Source: Eisenbergiella tayi
GTDB taxonomy: Bacteria; Bacillota; Clostridia; Lachnospirales; Lachnospiraceae
Direction of reading: 5' to 3'
Length of the DNA: 64,000 nucleotides
Assembly: GCF_001881565.1 (NCBI RefSeq)
Contig: NZ_MPDJ01000005.1
Location: 647,347-711,346, forward strand
The notes under the pieces are model-generated. The model saw only the letters and a program-made list of their open reading frames with translations. It made no database searches and was not told where the DNA came from. Positions 1 to 8,828 of the stretch are shown piece after piece. Position 1 is the first letter of the stretch. Each line of letters begins with the position of its first letter. The position numbers and the translations under genes were made by a program.

Positions 1-145
1 TCTTACTGTTTTTGGGTGTCTTAAAGGTCTTCTCTCGAAGCTTTAAAACTTGTTCTCTGAATTTTCTTTTTTAGAATTTTCAGGGTTGCATTACTGTTTA
101 TTTGTCAAGGTTCTGTGTGCTGCTTTCTCAGCCGCAACAGTTGAT

Positions 146-200
146 ATCTTATCACATGTTGTTCTGTCAGTCAAGCACTTTTTTTAACTTTTTTTATTTC
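146..200 (-). promoter_or_regulatory. Strong promoter reading left out of the window, rRNA-leader-like
   Basis: On the minus strand a TTGACT -35 box (174-169) is followed by a 17-base spacer and a TAAGAT -10 box (151-146). A very A-rich stretch lies just upstream of the -35 box (about 175-200) and looks like an UP element. The transcript would run through 145-1, which holds no ORF and resembles a clostridial rRNA leader. The assignment to an rRNA operon is inference, because the 16S gene would lie outside the window; a tRNA or other stable RNA is possible. Confidence 0.6.
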
Positions 201-310
201 TTTCAAGCTGTTGTTTCACCGTTGTTCGCGGTGAGTCTTATTTTAGCATTATGTATCGTTAGATGTCAACATTTTTTTTGAATTTTTTAACAACTTTTTG
301 GAATATTTTA

Positions 311-355
311 TTAACCCCAATATCTTGTGTTTTTCAGTACAAGATATTGTGTTAA
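311..355. repeat. Perfect 11-bp inverted repeat with outer TTAAC/GTTAA arms
   Basis: CAATATCTTGT (318-328) pairs perfectly with ACAAGATATTG (339-349). The flanking TTAAC and GTTAA extend the dyad to about 311-355. No U-tract follows on either strand, so it does not look like an intrinsic terminator. It lies between the cvpA terminator and the left-pointing promoter, so an operator or an RNA-end hairpin is possible. The rest of 1-434 is AT-rich and holds no ORF I can support. Confidence 0.5.
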
Positions 356-426
356 CAGAGGCTTTTTATCGGGGCTCCGCTCTCTTTTTTCCTCCAGGAG
401 GGAGAAGGCCGGATTGAGGTGTAAAA

Positions 427-468
427 TAAAAAAGGGCCGGATATCTATAGAAAAGGAGATATCCAGCC
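427..468 (-). terminator. Intrinsic terminator overlapping the cvpA stop codon
   Basis: A 12-bp stem with one mismatch (435-446 with 457-468) is followed on the minus strand by a T-rich run (433-427). The TAG stop of the CvpA gene falls within the hairpin, so the last codons are part of the terminator stem. Confidence 0.8.
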
Positions 469-933
469 TGAAATATAATTGGAGTTATACAAACGGAGCA
501 GCCATTCATTTTCATTGGTCCACTTCATAATCTGTTCACCGAAGGAGCCTGTCGGGAAGTTTTGTATAATAATGTAGAGAATCCAAAAAGCGACCGCCAC
601 CTCCAAAACTCCTGCTGCGATTCCTAAAATGCTGTTGAAGAAACTGATGATGGGAAGCTTGGCCACCGTTTTCAGGGAGTTGAGCACAATACTCAGGAGA
701 TGGAAAACGATCCCTGTTATTATAATAAGGATAACAGCCACTATCCCGTTCTTAGTATTATGATCCATAAAGCTGGAAATGGCCATAATGGAAAGCGCCA
801 GTACGAAGAGGGCGACCACCAGGGAAATAAGCCGGTATATTTCTTCTGCCATCCCTACGCGGAATCCTCTGTAGGCTCTCCACAGACACAGGGCCAGAGC
901 AATGATCAGCAGAATATTAATATTCATTTGCAT
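445..933 (-). CDS. CvpA family membrane protein
   Basis: A hydrophobic protein of about 162 residues with four likely membrane segments, at roughly 5-20, 30-55, 65-90 and 105-130. The N-terminal stretch with ALCLWRAYRGFRVGM resembles CvpA, where a first helix is followed by a GF/RG-containing turn. CvpA proteins are small inner-membrane proteins linked to colicin V export in E. coli and to envelope stress elsewhere; the molecular role is unknown. Three in-frame ATGs follow AGGAG closely. I chose the second (933) because it gives a seven-base spacing; 939 would leave one base and 927 is possible. It follows the DUF5711 gene by ten bases and is probably cotranscribed with it. Confidence 0.75.
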   Translation of the reverse strand: MQMNINILLIIALALCLWRAYRGFRVGMAEEIYRLISLVVALFVLALSIMAISSFMDHNTKNGIVAVILIIITGIVFHLLSIVLNSLKTVAKLPIISFFNSILGIAAGVLEVAVAFWILYIIIQNFPTGSFGEQIMKWTNENEWLLRLYNSNYISGWISPFL

Positions 934-943
934 ATGCATACTC

Positions 944-2146
944 CTATTTCATTTCTATGATATCAATACTGTCTTTGGAAACGGTCAGGTATTTTTTCGT
1001 GCTGATGGGTGAAAATAAAAGAACAGGCTTTTCAAATTCACCGCGGAACCGTTCCAGACCTTTCATATTAAATATCGTACATTGAGTTTCATTATATATA
1101 ATGACTATGTCCTTGTACAGGATGATATCCTTATAATCCATATCAAAGTACAGGGAGGTGACTACGGTTCCGGAGGTATTATAGATATCCAGGCGATATT
1201 TTCCTGCACCGGTTGTGTCGAGGAATACCAGACCGATGTAATTTTCATTGTAAAAAATACTCTGTATTTCTTCTTCCAGCGAAACGTCCGCCGTGCTTTT
1301 CGGTCTCTGGTCTCCGCTGTAAATGACAAGGCGGTTATCCGCTACGGCAAAAGCTGTATCGCCGTTTATGAATGTGAGATAGGGAATGACAGCATCCACG
1401 TAGTCTGCTCCGCTGGCAAAATTATCTACAAAGTTCTGGCCGACCGAGCTGAAATTATAAAACGCAACACTGCTTTTGGCAGCACCGCTTTCCACTGTAA
1501 TATAGGATACCGCCATCAGCTTTCCGTCCGGGGAAAGGGCAACCGCTGCCGGATAGCCGCTTTTCTGCATGGTGGTCTTTATATATGCCACTTTTTCACC
1601 TGCGGAATTATAGAGATAAATCCAGGTGATATTAGTATCTTCCAATATGGCCGCCACCATACCATTTTCGGCCAATGCAAATTGGCGGATTGGCAGATTG
1701 GTATCTATCTCCACAGCATCCCCTGATAATGCTATGTTATGTATGATGTGTCCGTTATAATCTGCCACGGCAACTCTGGTCCTGGCTATGCGTACCATAG
1801 GATCCTGCATTTCAAAGGTCTGGTTCCAAATAGCATTGCCTTTGTTATCCGTATAGCTGATACCATCCTTACTGTAGGTCAGGAAACCCTTTTCATAGTT
1901 TAAGCATACCGCATTATCATACTGCTGCTTATCAACGGAAGAAAGGGTAACATAACTCGTAAAAACCTGATTTTTAAGCTGTACGTAGATCGTGGCGCCC
2001 AGGGCGGCACAAAGAAGGATTACCAGAATCGTTCTGGAAATAATGGCCATCCTGTGTTTAATTATCAGGTTTCCCACATTTTTTGCAGTTTGTTTATTTT
2101 CTTTACGCTCTGCTCTTTTACGCAGATAGTCACGCACATTTGACAT
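944..2146 (-). CDS. DUF5711 family membrane-anchored protein (WD40-like beta-propeller)
   Basis: About 400 residues. A basic cytoplasmic N-terminus rich in RKRAERK is followed by one membrane segment at about 38-58. The extracellular part is rich in beta strands with repeats of the type 'NGMVAAI', 'DGKLMAVS', 'NENYIGLVF', which suggests a beta-propeller. This matches the DUF5711 proteins that sit beside CvpA in Lachnospiraceae; the function is unknown. The ATG at 2146 follows GAGG at about eight bases, so the longer upstream reading frame is not used; it runs back through the terminator of the LysM gene. It is probably the first gene of a two-gene unit with the CvpA gene. Confidence 0.7.
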   Translation of the reverse strand: MSNVRDYLRKRAERKENKQTAKNVGNLIIKHRMAIISRTILVILLCAALGATIYVQLKNQVFTSYVTLSSVDKQQYDNAVCLNYEKGFLTYSKDGISYTDNKGNAIWNQTFEMQDPMVRIARTRVAVADYNGHIIHNIALSGDAVEIDTNLPIRQFALAENGMVAAILEDTNITWIYLYNSAGEKVAYIKTTMQKSGYPAAVALSPDGKLMAVSYITVESGAAKSSVAFYNFSSVGQNFVDNFASGADYVDAVIPYLTFINGDTAFAVADNRLVIYSGDQRPKSTADVSLEEEIQSIFYNENYIGLVFLDTTGAGKYRLDIYNTSGTVVTSLYFDMDYKDIILYKDIVIIYNETQCTIFNMKGLERFRGEFEKPVLLFSPISTKKYLTVSKDSIDIIEMK

Positions 2147-2188
2147 AAAAATCCTCAAATCATGATTGTTCTTTCGCTTCGCTGTATA

Positions 2189-2230
2189 AAAAAAGCCCCG
2201 TTGATGCAAAATCACGCGGCTTTTTTTCAC
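2189..2230. terminator. Bidirectional terminator after the LysM gene
   Basis: AGCC..CG..TGAT pairs with ATCA..CG..GGCT and is flanked by A7 (left) and T7 (right). This gives a U-tract on both strands. On the minus strand it lies just past the stop of the LysM protein gene at 2266. Confidence 0.7.
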
Positions 2231-2265
2231 CTGGCTCTGCCCTATTGGGATTATACCATAAATTT

Positions 2266-3609
2266 TCAGTTAGGAAGTAAAATTTTTTGTCCCGGGGTCA
2301 GACGATTGGGGTTGGAAATAGAATTCAATTCGCAGATTTCATCCATTTTATCCAGATTACCGTAAAAACGGCGGCATATCAGGGCAAGGCTGTCTCCGGA
2401 CTGTACGATATAGCTGGAAGGGATCTGTGCGGAAGCCGCTACCGCATCGGATGTAATATCAGAAGCCGGCTGGACCTCAGCGTCTGATTCCGCCGGAGTA
2501 TTCTGACCTTCCGCTGCTGCGGTATCCTGATCGGCTGCTGCCTGGCCGGAGTTTTGTGAGTCCTCCGGGGACTGTCCTGCTGGTGCCTGTGTTTCCGGCA
2601 CTGAGTTCTGTACCTGCTGTTCACCGGCATTTGCCGCATCAGGAAGAGACTGCTGTTCTTCCGGAGCTGTTCCATTCACCGATGAAGATAGCACCGGCAG
2701 TGAAATGCTCTCTCCGGCCGTACCGTTATCCGTATCAGGCAGGGCTGCCTGTTTTTCTTCTATCTGGAAACCGGTTTTTTCCCCACTGCCTGCCGCCGCT
2801 TTTTCTTCCCCGTTATTATCAAGCTGGCCTGCCGCGCCGGCAAACATATTTCCCGCTTCTTTCATATCATTATAGCGGTTAATGGAAGTCACTCCGATTA
2901 CGCAGAGTACAAGAAGGATTGCAAGTCCTGCTGCCCTGCTGAAAAATGAGCTGTGGGATACCGCTGACCGCCTGCTGTTCGTCTGTTGGCTGTCAGGCCT
3001 TTTCCGGCTATAGGTTTCAGCCGCCTGCATAACCTTTTCCTGGCCGCTTTCCTTCTCAATCTCCGGTTCCATATTATAATTATGCGGAAAACGTCTGATT
3101 CTCCGGGGTTCTGCGCTGGCCGTTTCTTTTTCTTCCGGAGGCTCCGCCGTACTTTCATATACCCTTCTGCTCTTTTCAGGGCTTCTCACCGCCCTGGGCC
3201 TGACCTCCTGCACGGTTTCCCCGGGCTGGTTCTGGTGTACCGCTATAAGATAGGACTGCATATCCTCATTTTGCTCATAAAAAATAAAATAGCCTTCCAG
3301 AGGGGTGGCATAGCCGTCTTCAAAAAAAAGCCAGGCTTCCTGTTCATCCACAGAAGCCTCCCCGATTCTGATCTGTCTGGAAAAATATCTTCTTGCCGTC
3401 ATTTCCCATCCGGGTCCTTCTTTTGCCGCACCATAAATAAAATAGTACCGGACTTCTCCTTCTGTCTCCGTTTTTCCATACAGGCAGAAATCCGCGGACT
3501 TGTCCCCACTCCGGTTTTGGGAAAGATATGTATATACGTAGTCTTCTATGTATATTTTGTGACAGGGGTCCACGTCGCCTGCCTGTACCACATTTTTAGG
3601 AATCTGCAT
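2266..3609 (-). CDS. Membrane-anchored protein with C-terminal LysM domain
   Basis: About 447 residues. The first ~140 residues form a cytoplasmic domain I do not recognise, followed by a charged linker. One membrane segment (around 225-240, AAGLAILLVLCVIGV) precedes a long Glu/Gln/Ala/Pro-rich spacer of about 150 residues. One LysM motif closes the protein (YIVQSGDSLALICRRFYG ... NPNRLTPGQKILLPN). LysM binds peptidoglycan, so the C-terminus probably touches the wall across the spacer. The ATG at 3609 follows AAGGCGGTGG; the longer frame upstream has no ribosome site. The linker is of low complexity. The role is unknown, perhaps wall-associated signalling or scaffolding. Confidence 0.75.
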   Translation of the reverse strand: MQIPKNVVQAGDVDPCHKIYIEDYVYTYLSQNRSGDKSADFCLYGKTETEGEVRYYFIYGAAKEGPGWEMTARRYFSRQIRIGEASVDEQEAWLFFEDGYATPLEGYFIFYEQNEDMQSYLIAVHQNQPGETVQEVRPRAVRSPEKSRRVYESTAEPPEEKETASAEPRRIRRFPHNYNMEPEIEKESGQEKVMQAAETYSRKRPDSQQTNSRRSAVSHSSFFSRAAGLAILLVLCVIGVTSINRYNDMKEAGNMFAGAAGQLDNNGEEKAAAGSGEKTGFQIEEKQAALPDTDNGTAGESISLPVLSSSVNGTAPEEQQSLPDAANAGEQQVQNSVPETQAPAGQSPEDSQNSGQAAADQDTAAAEGQNTPAESDAEVQPASDITSDAVAASAQIPSSYIVQSGDSLALICRRFYGNLDKMDEICELNSISNPNRLTPGQKILLPN

Positions 3610-3710
3610 ACTGCCACCGCCTTTTTTTCTTTCAATATAGCAAAGAAAGGACGCACATTTTGGCGGAATGCGCGGCAATGGTTATATTCTTTTCGACAAA
3701 AAACGGTATA

Positions 3711-3749
3711 TAAAAAGCCAGAACCGCATAGAATGCAAATTCTGGCTTT
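3711..3749 (-). terminator. Intrinsic terminator of galM
   Basis: AAAGCCAGAA (3714-3723) pairs perfectly with TTCTGGCTTT (3740-3749). On the minus strand it is followed by TTTTTAT and lies just past the galM stop at 3765. Confidence 0.85.
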
Positions 3750-3764
3750 CAGGCTTATCTTCTT

Positions 3765-4805
3765 TTATTCAAAACGGAAAATGGTTACGCTGTGGTAATC
3801 CTTATCCGGGCCGAAAACTGCGGAAGGGAAATCCGGTTCATTGGCCGTATCGGGATAGAACTGTGTCTCCAGGCAGTAAGCGGTGCGGCTTCCATAGTTT
3901 GCCCCGCCTTTTCCGGTCTGCTCGGCCATACCGTTGCTGGTATAGAACTGTACGCCGGGAAGGTCGGTAAATACCTTCATGGTTCTGCTTCCGGAAGGAT
4001 TGGTTACTGAGGAGACAAGTCTCACCTTGCCGTCATAGTTATCCAGACACCAGTTATGATCATAGCCTCCAACCTTTTCCAGCTGATCCCATTCCTTATC
4101 AATTTCTTCCCCTATTTTTTTAGGAGTATTGAAGTCCATGGGCGTTCCTTCCACAGGAACCAGCTTTCCGGTAGGAATAGCGCCGGGAAGAATCTCCGTA
4201 AAATATTTGGCATGGATAGTAACCTGATGCTCGGATATATCTCCGGCATCATGGCCGTCCAGGTTAAAATAGGAATGGTTGGTCATATTAATAATTGTGT
4301 TTTTGTCGCTGATTCCGCTGTATTCCAGCTTAAGTTCATTTTCTTCATTAACTGAATATGTAACCTTAAGTGTTTTATTTCCGGGAAATCCTAAATCTGC
4401 ATCAGGCATATCAACGGAAAATACAACGCCGTTTTCAATCTCCTGTGCTTCCCATATTCTCTTATGAACGCCCAGATCCTTATGGCTGTGGAGATTATTC
4501 ATACCGTCATTTGGATCCAGATGGTATTCCACCCCGTCAAGTATGAATCTGGCATTGGCTATACGGTTGGCATTGGGTCCGATAACCGCTCCGAAGAAGC
4601 AGCCATTTACAAAATATTCGGACAGCTTATCATAGCCAAGAACCACATCAGCTGTTTTGCCTTCTTTGTCAGGCACGATCAAATCCACAAGGATGGCTCC
4701 GTAGTTCATCACCTTCGCCTTCATACCCCTGCTGTTGGAAAGGGTATAAAGGTATACCTCTTTTCCCTCCTTGTCAGTACCAAAAAGTTCCTTCTGTACT
4801 CCCAT
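3765..4805 (-). CDS. galM: Aldose 1-epimerase (galactose mutarotase)
   Basis: About 346 residues, normal for GalM. It interconverts alpha and beta anomers of galactose and glucose, feeding the Leloir pathway. Visible family signatures are GAVIGPNANRI near residue 70, a conserved His in NMTNHSYFNL near 170 (catalytic acid), YDHNWCLD, and the C-terminal catalytic Glu in AYCLETQFYPD. The ATG at 4805 follows GAAGGGAG; the upstream extension is Arg-rich and not typical of the family. It is the last gene after recR. The galactose link fits the GH42 beta-galactosidase about 8 kb away, though it is not in the same operon. Confidence 0.92.
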   Translation of the reverse strand: MGVQKELFGTDKEGKEVYLYTLSNSRGMKAKVMNYGAILVDLIVPDKEGKTADVVLGYDKLSEYFVNGCFFGAVIGPNANRIANARFILDGVEYHLDPNDGMNNLHSHKDLGVHKRIWEAQEIENGVVFSVDMPDADLGFPGNKTLKVTYSVNEENELKLEYSGISDKNTIINMTNHSYFNLDGHDAGDISEHQVTIHAKYFTEILPGAIPTGKLVPVEGTPMDFNTPKKIGEEIDKEWDQLEKVGGYDHNWCLDNYDGKVRLVSSVTNPSGSRTMKVFTDLPGVQFYTSNGMAEQTGKGGANYGSRTAYCLETQFYPDTANEPDFPSAVFGPDKDYHSVTIFRFE

Positions 4806-4856
4806 TTTACGCTCCCTTCTGCGTGCCCGGGCACACATTTACGCATACTGTTTCCG

Positions 4857-5453
4857 TTACATTTCCACTCTGCCTTCCAGCGCGCGCAGCAGAGTGACTT
4901 CATCTATATATTCAAGGTCTCCGCCTACCGGGACACCGCTGGCAATTCTTGTCACCTTAATTCCTGTCGGCTTTATGAGCTTCCCGATATACATAGCTGT
5001 TGTTTCCCCTTCAAGGCTGGAGTTGGTGGCAATGATCACTTCCTTAACCTCTCCGGTAAGGCGGTGCATCAGTTCCTTCAGTTTGATATCATTGGGCCCA
5101 ATTCCCAGCATGGGGGAAATGGCTCCGTGAAGGACATGATATACCCCTTCATATTTGCCGGTTTTTTCATAAGCTGCCAGATCCCTGGTATTTTCCACCA
5201 CCATGATAACGGAGTGGTCTCTGCGTTCATTCGCACAGATCGGACATTTTTCGGAATCCGTAAGGGTATAGCATTCTTCACAATACCTCACGTGCTCCTT
5301 GGCATCCGTCATGGTTCTGGCAAGCCTCTCTACTTTGGCCGCCGGCATATTGATGATATGAAAGGCCAGCCGCTGGGCGGATTTGCTTCCGATTCCCGGC
5401 AGGCCTGACAGCTCATCGATTAACTTATTAATATATCCGCTGTAAAGATCCAT
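4857..5453 (-). CDS. recR: Recombination mediator RecR
   Basis: A 198-residue protein, normal for RecR. It starts with a helix-hairpin-helix ([15 protein letters not shown]), then a zinc finger with CxxC pairs ([16 protein letters not shown]), a Toprim domain ([14 protein letters not shown] ... [10 protein letters not shown]) and a C-terminal Walker-B-like stretch with [15 protein letters not shown]. RecR acts with RecO and RecF in gap repair and loading of RecA. The start codon overlaps the last base of the ybaB stop, so translation is coupled. The dnaX-ybaB-recR order is conserved in Firmicutes. Confidence 0.97.
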   Translation of the reverse strand: MDLYSGYINKLIDELSGLPGIGSKSAQRLAFHIINMPAAKVERLARTMTDAKEHVRYCEECYTLTDSEKCPICANERRDHSVIMVVENTRDLAAYEKTGKYEGVYHVLHGAISPMLGIGPNDIKLKELMHRLTGEVKEVIIATNSSLEGETTAMYIGKLIKPTGIKVTRIASGVPVGGDLEYIDEVTLLRALEGRVEM

Positions 5454-5800
5454 CAGAAGGGAAAGCCTCCGCCAAGACCGCCGGTCATTTTGCCCATCAT
5501 TTCCGTATTGGCTTCTTCCGCCATTCGCAGGGCTTCATTGGCCGCCGCCACCACAAGATCCTCAAGCATTTCGATATCATCAGGATCCACTACCTCTTCA
5601 GACAGCTTTACCTTTGTAATTTCCTTCTTGCCAGTAACAGTGACTTCCACCGCACCGCCTCCTGCCTTTGCCGTAAATTCCTTGGTTTCCAGCTCTTTCT
5701 GGCTTTCTTCCATCTGACGCTGCATCCTCTGTGCCTGCTTCATCAGGTTATTCATATTTCCGGGCATACCGCCGCCCGGGAATCCGCCTCTTTTTGCCAT
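5453..5800 (-). CDS. ybaB: YbaB/EbfC family nucleoid-associated protein
   Basis: 115 residues. After a Gly-rich N-terminus ([11 protein letters not shown]) comes the coiled helix [15 protein letters not shown] and the conserved beta core ([24 protein letters not shown]), ending in a Gly-rich tail. The fold forms DNA-binding dimers. In Borrelia the homologue EbfC compacts DNA, and the gene sits between dnaX and recR in most bacteria, as here. A good ribosome site lies upstream. Confidence 0.95.
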   Translation of the reverse strand: MAKRGGFPGGGMPGNMNNLMKQAQRMQRQMEESQKELETKEFTAKAGGGAVEVTVTGKKEITKVKLSEEVVDPDDIEMLEDLVVAAANEALRMAEEANTEMMGKMTGGLGGGFPF

Positions 5801-5836
5801 AATCTGTTATGACCTCCTTATTTCTTGCTTTTGTTG

Positions 5837-7417
5837 TTATTCTTCTTCTATTTCCATGTGGATGATTTGGGTTAAATCCACGTAGGAATCTTCAAAATCC
5901 CTGTCGGAACGGGAAACCGTCATATTTACCTCGACCTTTTTCTGAGCGAATTCGGAAAGCAGCTTCTCCAGCTCTTCCTTATTGCCTTCCTGCTTCAGGA
6001 AATAATCGGAAGCAAGGCCATCCTCCAGAACTATCATCAGACGGTTATCACCGCCCAGGCTGAGTTTCGCCTTTTTCAGGTACAGCTTCATGGGCATAGC
6101 CGTCTGTCCCACAAGGGTCGGCCAATTGGCAACGATATTGGATACATCTTCCGGTATGGCCTTGGGAAGCTCCGCCATGGAGATACCGGGACGGGCCGTT
6201 TTCTGTTCCGGGGCGCTGCCCTGAGCTGCCGTCTGAGCAGGCTGCTGCACGACTACTCCTTTTTCCAGCTGCTGTTCCACGGCCCGGAGCCTGTCAAGCA
6301 GGGAATCCTGGCTGATTTCCATCTGAGGACGGCACAGCTTAATCAGCGCCATTTCTATTAAAATCCGCTTCTGGCCGGCATAGCGTATTCTTCCGGAAAG
6401 CTCGGAAAGCTCCCGGATATAGCGCATGATGGCATCCGTTTCGGCCATCCCCGCTTCTTCTTTCAGCCTGACAAGATTATCACTGGAAACATCGACCACA
6501 TCTTCTATAGCGTTGTCTTCCGAGGTCTTTATGAGCAGAAGGTTGCGCAGATACCAGGTAAAATCCGATACAAACTGGGACAGTTCCCTGCCCTGCATGA
6601 CGATTTCTTCCAGAATGCCGATGCAGTCCGTCACGCTGCGTTCCAGCACGGCGCGAAGAAGCCGGCTGAAAACCTCCGTATCCACGGCTCCCAGCACATC
6701 CAGAACCATATCGTAGGTAAGTTCTTTTCCATAATGAAAGGCAATGCACTGATCCAGGAGGCTCAGGGCGTCACGCATGGAGCCGTCCGCTGCCTTAGCC
6801 ACATAACGAAGGGCTTTTTCCTGCACCTGCTGGTTTTCCTGAACCATCAGATCCCGAAGCCGGTCGGTGATTGTTTCTATGGAAATTCTCTTAAAGTCAT
6901 ATCTCTGGCACCTGGAAAGAATGGTCACAGGAATTTTATGCACCTCCGTGGTGGCAAGTATGAATATTACATAGGACGGCGGTTCCTCCAGGGTTTTTAA
7001 AAGGGCGTTAAAGGCTCCTATGGACAGCATATGCACTTCGTCTATAATATAAACCTTAAAACGGCCTTCGGCAGGAGAATAGGATACCTCATCCACAATT
7101 TCGCGGATGTTATCGACGCCGTTGTTGGAAGCGGCGTCGATTTCTATCACATTCATGCTGGCGCCTGCCGCGATGGAACGGCAGCTTCGGCATTCCCCGC
7201 AGGGAGAACCGTCCACCGGATTTTCGCAGTTGACCGCTTTTGCAAATATTTTGGCAATGGTCGTTTTGCCTGTCCCTCTTGTCCCGCAGAACAGATAGGC
7301 ATGGCCGATTCGATCCGCCTCTATCTGATTTCTTAATGTAGTAACAATGTGGTCCTGGCCTTTCACATCTTCAAAACGTTCCGGCCGGAATTTACGGTAA
7401 AGAGCTGTGTAAGACAT
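5837..7417 (-). CDS. dnaX: DNA polymerase III subunits gamma and tau
   Basis: 526 residues. It contains the AAA+ clamp-loader core with Walker A (GTRGTGKTT, about 45), the zinc site (CENPVDGSPCGECRSC), Walker B (VYIIDEVHML) and sensor 1 (FILATTEVHKIP), then the collar domain and a short C-terminal tau-like part. It loads the sliding clamp and couples polymerase to helicase. I saw no A-AAA-AAG slippery heptamer, so a programmed frameshift to make gamma is not evident. It follows pfk by only 13 bases, unusual because an ffs/tadA region often precedes dnaX in Firmicutes. Confidence 0.97.
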   Translation of the reverse strand: MSYTALYRKFRPERFEDVKGQDHIVTTLRNQIEADRIGHAYLFCGTRGTGKTTIAKIFAKAVNCENPVDGSPCGECRSCRSIAAGASMNVIEIDAASNNGVDNIREIVDEVSYSPAEGRFKVYIIDEVHMLSIGAFNALLKTLEEPPSYVIFILATTEVHKIPVTILSRCQRYDFKRISIETITDRLRDLMVQENQQVQEKALRYVAKAADGSMRDALSLLDQCIAFHYGKELTYDMVLDVLGAVDTEVFSRLLRAVLERSVTDCIGILEEIVMQGRELSQFVSDFTWYLRNLLLIKTSEDNAIEDVVDVSSDNLVRLKEEAGMAETDAIMRYIRELSELSGRIRYAGQKRILIEMALIKLCRPQMEISQDSLLDRLRAVEQQLEKGVVVQQPAQTAAQGSAPEQKTARPGISMAELPKAIPEDVSNIVANWPTLVGQTAMPMKLYLKKAKLSLGGDNRLMIVLEDGLASDYFLKQEGNKEELEKLLSEFAQKKVEVNMTVSRSDRDFEDSYVDLTQIIHMEIEEE

Positions 7418-7430
7418 TTTTTACCTCTTC

Positions 7431-8504
7431 TTAATCGCCAAAGCTGATTCCCAGCATTTTGGCTTCTTTTACAATGGAAGAATTGGGATCTACCATTTTC
7501 AGTTTGCCCGCCACTTCCTCAAGGGGCACTTTTACGATTTCCCGGTTCTTATAACCTACCATAAAACCGTACTCACCCTTCAGGATCAGCTTGCCGGCTT
7601 CCGAGCCGAGGCGGCTTGCGAACACTCTGTCATAAGGGCAGGGAGTTCCGCCTCTCTGTGTATGTCCGGGCACGGTCACCCGTACTTCCATTCCGCTTTT
7701 CCTGGCGATCTGATCCGCCAGTTCATAGGACACGGACGGGAAGGTGTAATTCTCCAGTTTTTTCTTATATTCCTTCTTGCTGAGCTTGGCGTCTTCTTTG
7801 GAGATGGCGCCTTCCGCCACTGCAAGGATGGTAAAACGGCTTCCTCTGTCATGGCGTTCTTTAATGGCGGCGATAACCTTATCGATATCATAAGGGATTT
7901 CAGGTATCAGAATCAAATCGGCCCCGCCTGCCATTCCTGCATTCAAAGTGAGGAAACCAACCTTATGGCCCATAACCTCCACGATGAATACCCTTCCATG
8001 GGAAGCAGCCGTGGTATGGATATTGTCAATGGCTTCTGTTGCGATGTTTACCGCGCTCTGGAAGCCAAAGGTCATATCGGTTCCCCACAGATCATTATCA
8101 ATGGTTTTAGGGAGCGTAATGACATTAAGTCCCTCCTCTTTCAGCAGGTTAGCCGTCTTATGGGTTCCGTTGCCCCCCAGGATAACCAGGCAGTCCAGCT
8201 GAAGCTTATGATAATTCTGCTTCATGGCCTCCACCTTGTTCAGGCCGTTTTCGTCCGGATCGCGCATGAGCTTAAAGGGCATCCGGCTGCTGCCTAAAAT
8301 GGTGCCGCCTTTGGTAAGGATACCGGAAAAATCCGAGCTGGTCAACATACGGAATTTTCCATAGATCAGACCCTTGTAGCCATCCAGGAATCCATAGATT
8401 TCCACTTCCTCCTTAGCATTGAACAATGTTTTGGCAACACCTCTCATAGCCGCATTCAGAGCCTGGCAGTCCCCGCCGCTGGTTAACATTCCAATTCTTA
8501 TCAT
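7431..8504 (-). CDS. 6-phosphofructokinase, group with GGNGT motif
   Basis: 357 residues. It phosphorylates fructose 6-phosphate to the 1,6-bisphosphate. Signatures are LTSGGDCQALNAA (10), GGNGT (110-114), PKTIDND (132-138, holding the catalytic Asp) and the substrate-binding stretch PGHTQRGGTPCPYDR. Gly at the fourth position of GGNGT points to ATP use, because PPi enzymes carry Asp there, but the Lys in PKTIDND is typical of the PPi/mixed group. The Asp that binds Mg in GGDG of E. coli PfkA is Asn here. The combination marks a group III-like PFK. The phosphoryl donor cannot be settled from sequence alone. It leads the dnaX-ybaB-recR-galM stretch. Confidence 0.9.
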   Translation of the reverse strand: MIRIGMLTSGGDCQALNAAMRGVAKTLFNAKEEVEIYGFLDGYKGLIYGKFRMLTSSDFSGILTKGGTILGSSRMPFKLMRDPDENGLNKVEAMKQNYHKLQLDCLVILGGNGTHKTANLLKEEGLNVITLPKTIDNDLWGTDMTFGFQSAVNIATEAIDNIHTTAASHGRVFIVEVMGHKVGFLTLNAGMAGGADLILIPEIPYDIDKVIAAIKERHDRGSRFTILAVAEGAISKEDAKLSKKEYKKKLENYTFPSVSYELADQIARKSGMEVRVTVPGHTQRGGTPCPYDRVFASRLGSEAGKLILKGEYGFMVGYKNREIVKVPLEEVAGKLKMVDPNSSIVKEAKMLGISFGD

Positions 8505-8685
8505 GGACAGAACCCTCCTTTTATCTTTGTTTTCTGCAATCTATCCCATGCAGAGCCTTGCCCTGCAGGAAAATCACCCCCAAAAAACAATGCCGGAAAT
8601 CCCCTGAAGAAAGCCTTCCGCAGATTTAGCCGGCGATTCTATTATGCAACATATTAACATAGATAAAATACACTGATTACCTAAA

Positions 8686-8720
8686 ATTATACAATGTTTT
8701 GCCGGCTTGTACAATGTTTT
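8686..8720 (-). promoter_or_regulatory. Promoter of pfk with direct repeats
   Basis: On the minus strand TTGTAC (8714-8709), a 17-base spacer and a consensus TATAAT (8691-8686) lie about 180 bases before the pfk start. An ACAATGTTTT direct repeat begins at 8691 and again at 8711, spaced 20 bases, overlapping both boxes on one face of the helix. The repeat may be an operator; that is inference. The leader from the promoter to 8504 holds no ORF I can support. Confidence 0.65.
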
Positions 8721-8750
8721 TTTCGAATGCCGGTTTTCAATCAGGATATA

Positions 8751-8785
8751 AAAATACCGGCAGCTTAATAAAGTGCCGGTATTTT
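8751..8785. terminator. Bidirectional intrinsic terminator after the first sugar ABC operon
   Basis: AAAATACCGGCA (8751-8762) pairs perfectly with TGCCGGTATTTT (8774-8785), with T-runs on both strands. It ends the minus-strand transporter operon whose last stop is at 8829. Confidence 0.9.
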
Positions 8786-8828
8786 TTATCTTCATTAATG
8801 TATATGGCATAAAGGATTCCGGATGACG

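Noticed and set aside
5837-7417. Programmed frameshift in dnaX
   Set aside because: The only A-run candidate (GAAAAAGG) is not a slippery heptamer of the A-AAA-AAG kind and lacks an evident stimulator.
8505-8700. SRP RNA (ffs) upstream of the dnaX cluster
   Set aside because: The region lacks the conserved GGAAGGAAGCA-type SRP loop; only a promoter and leader are seen.
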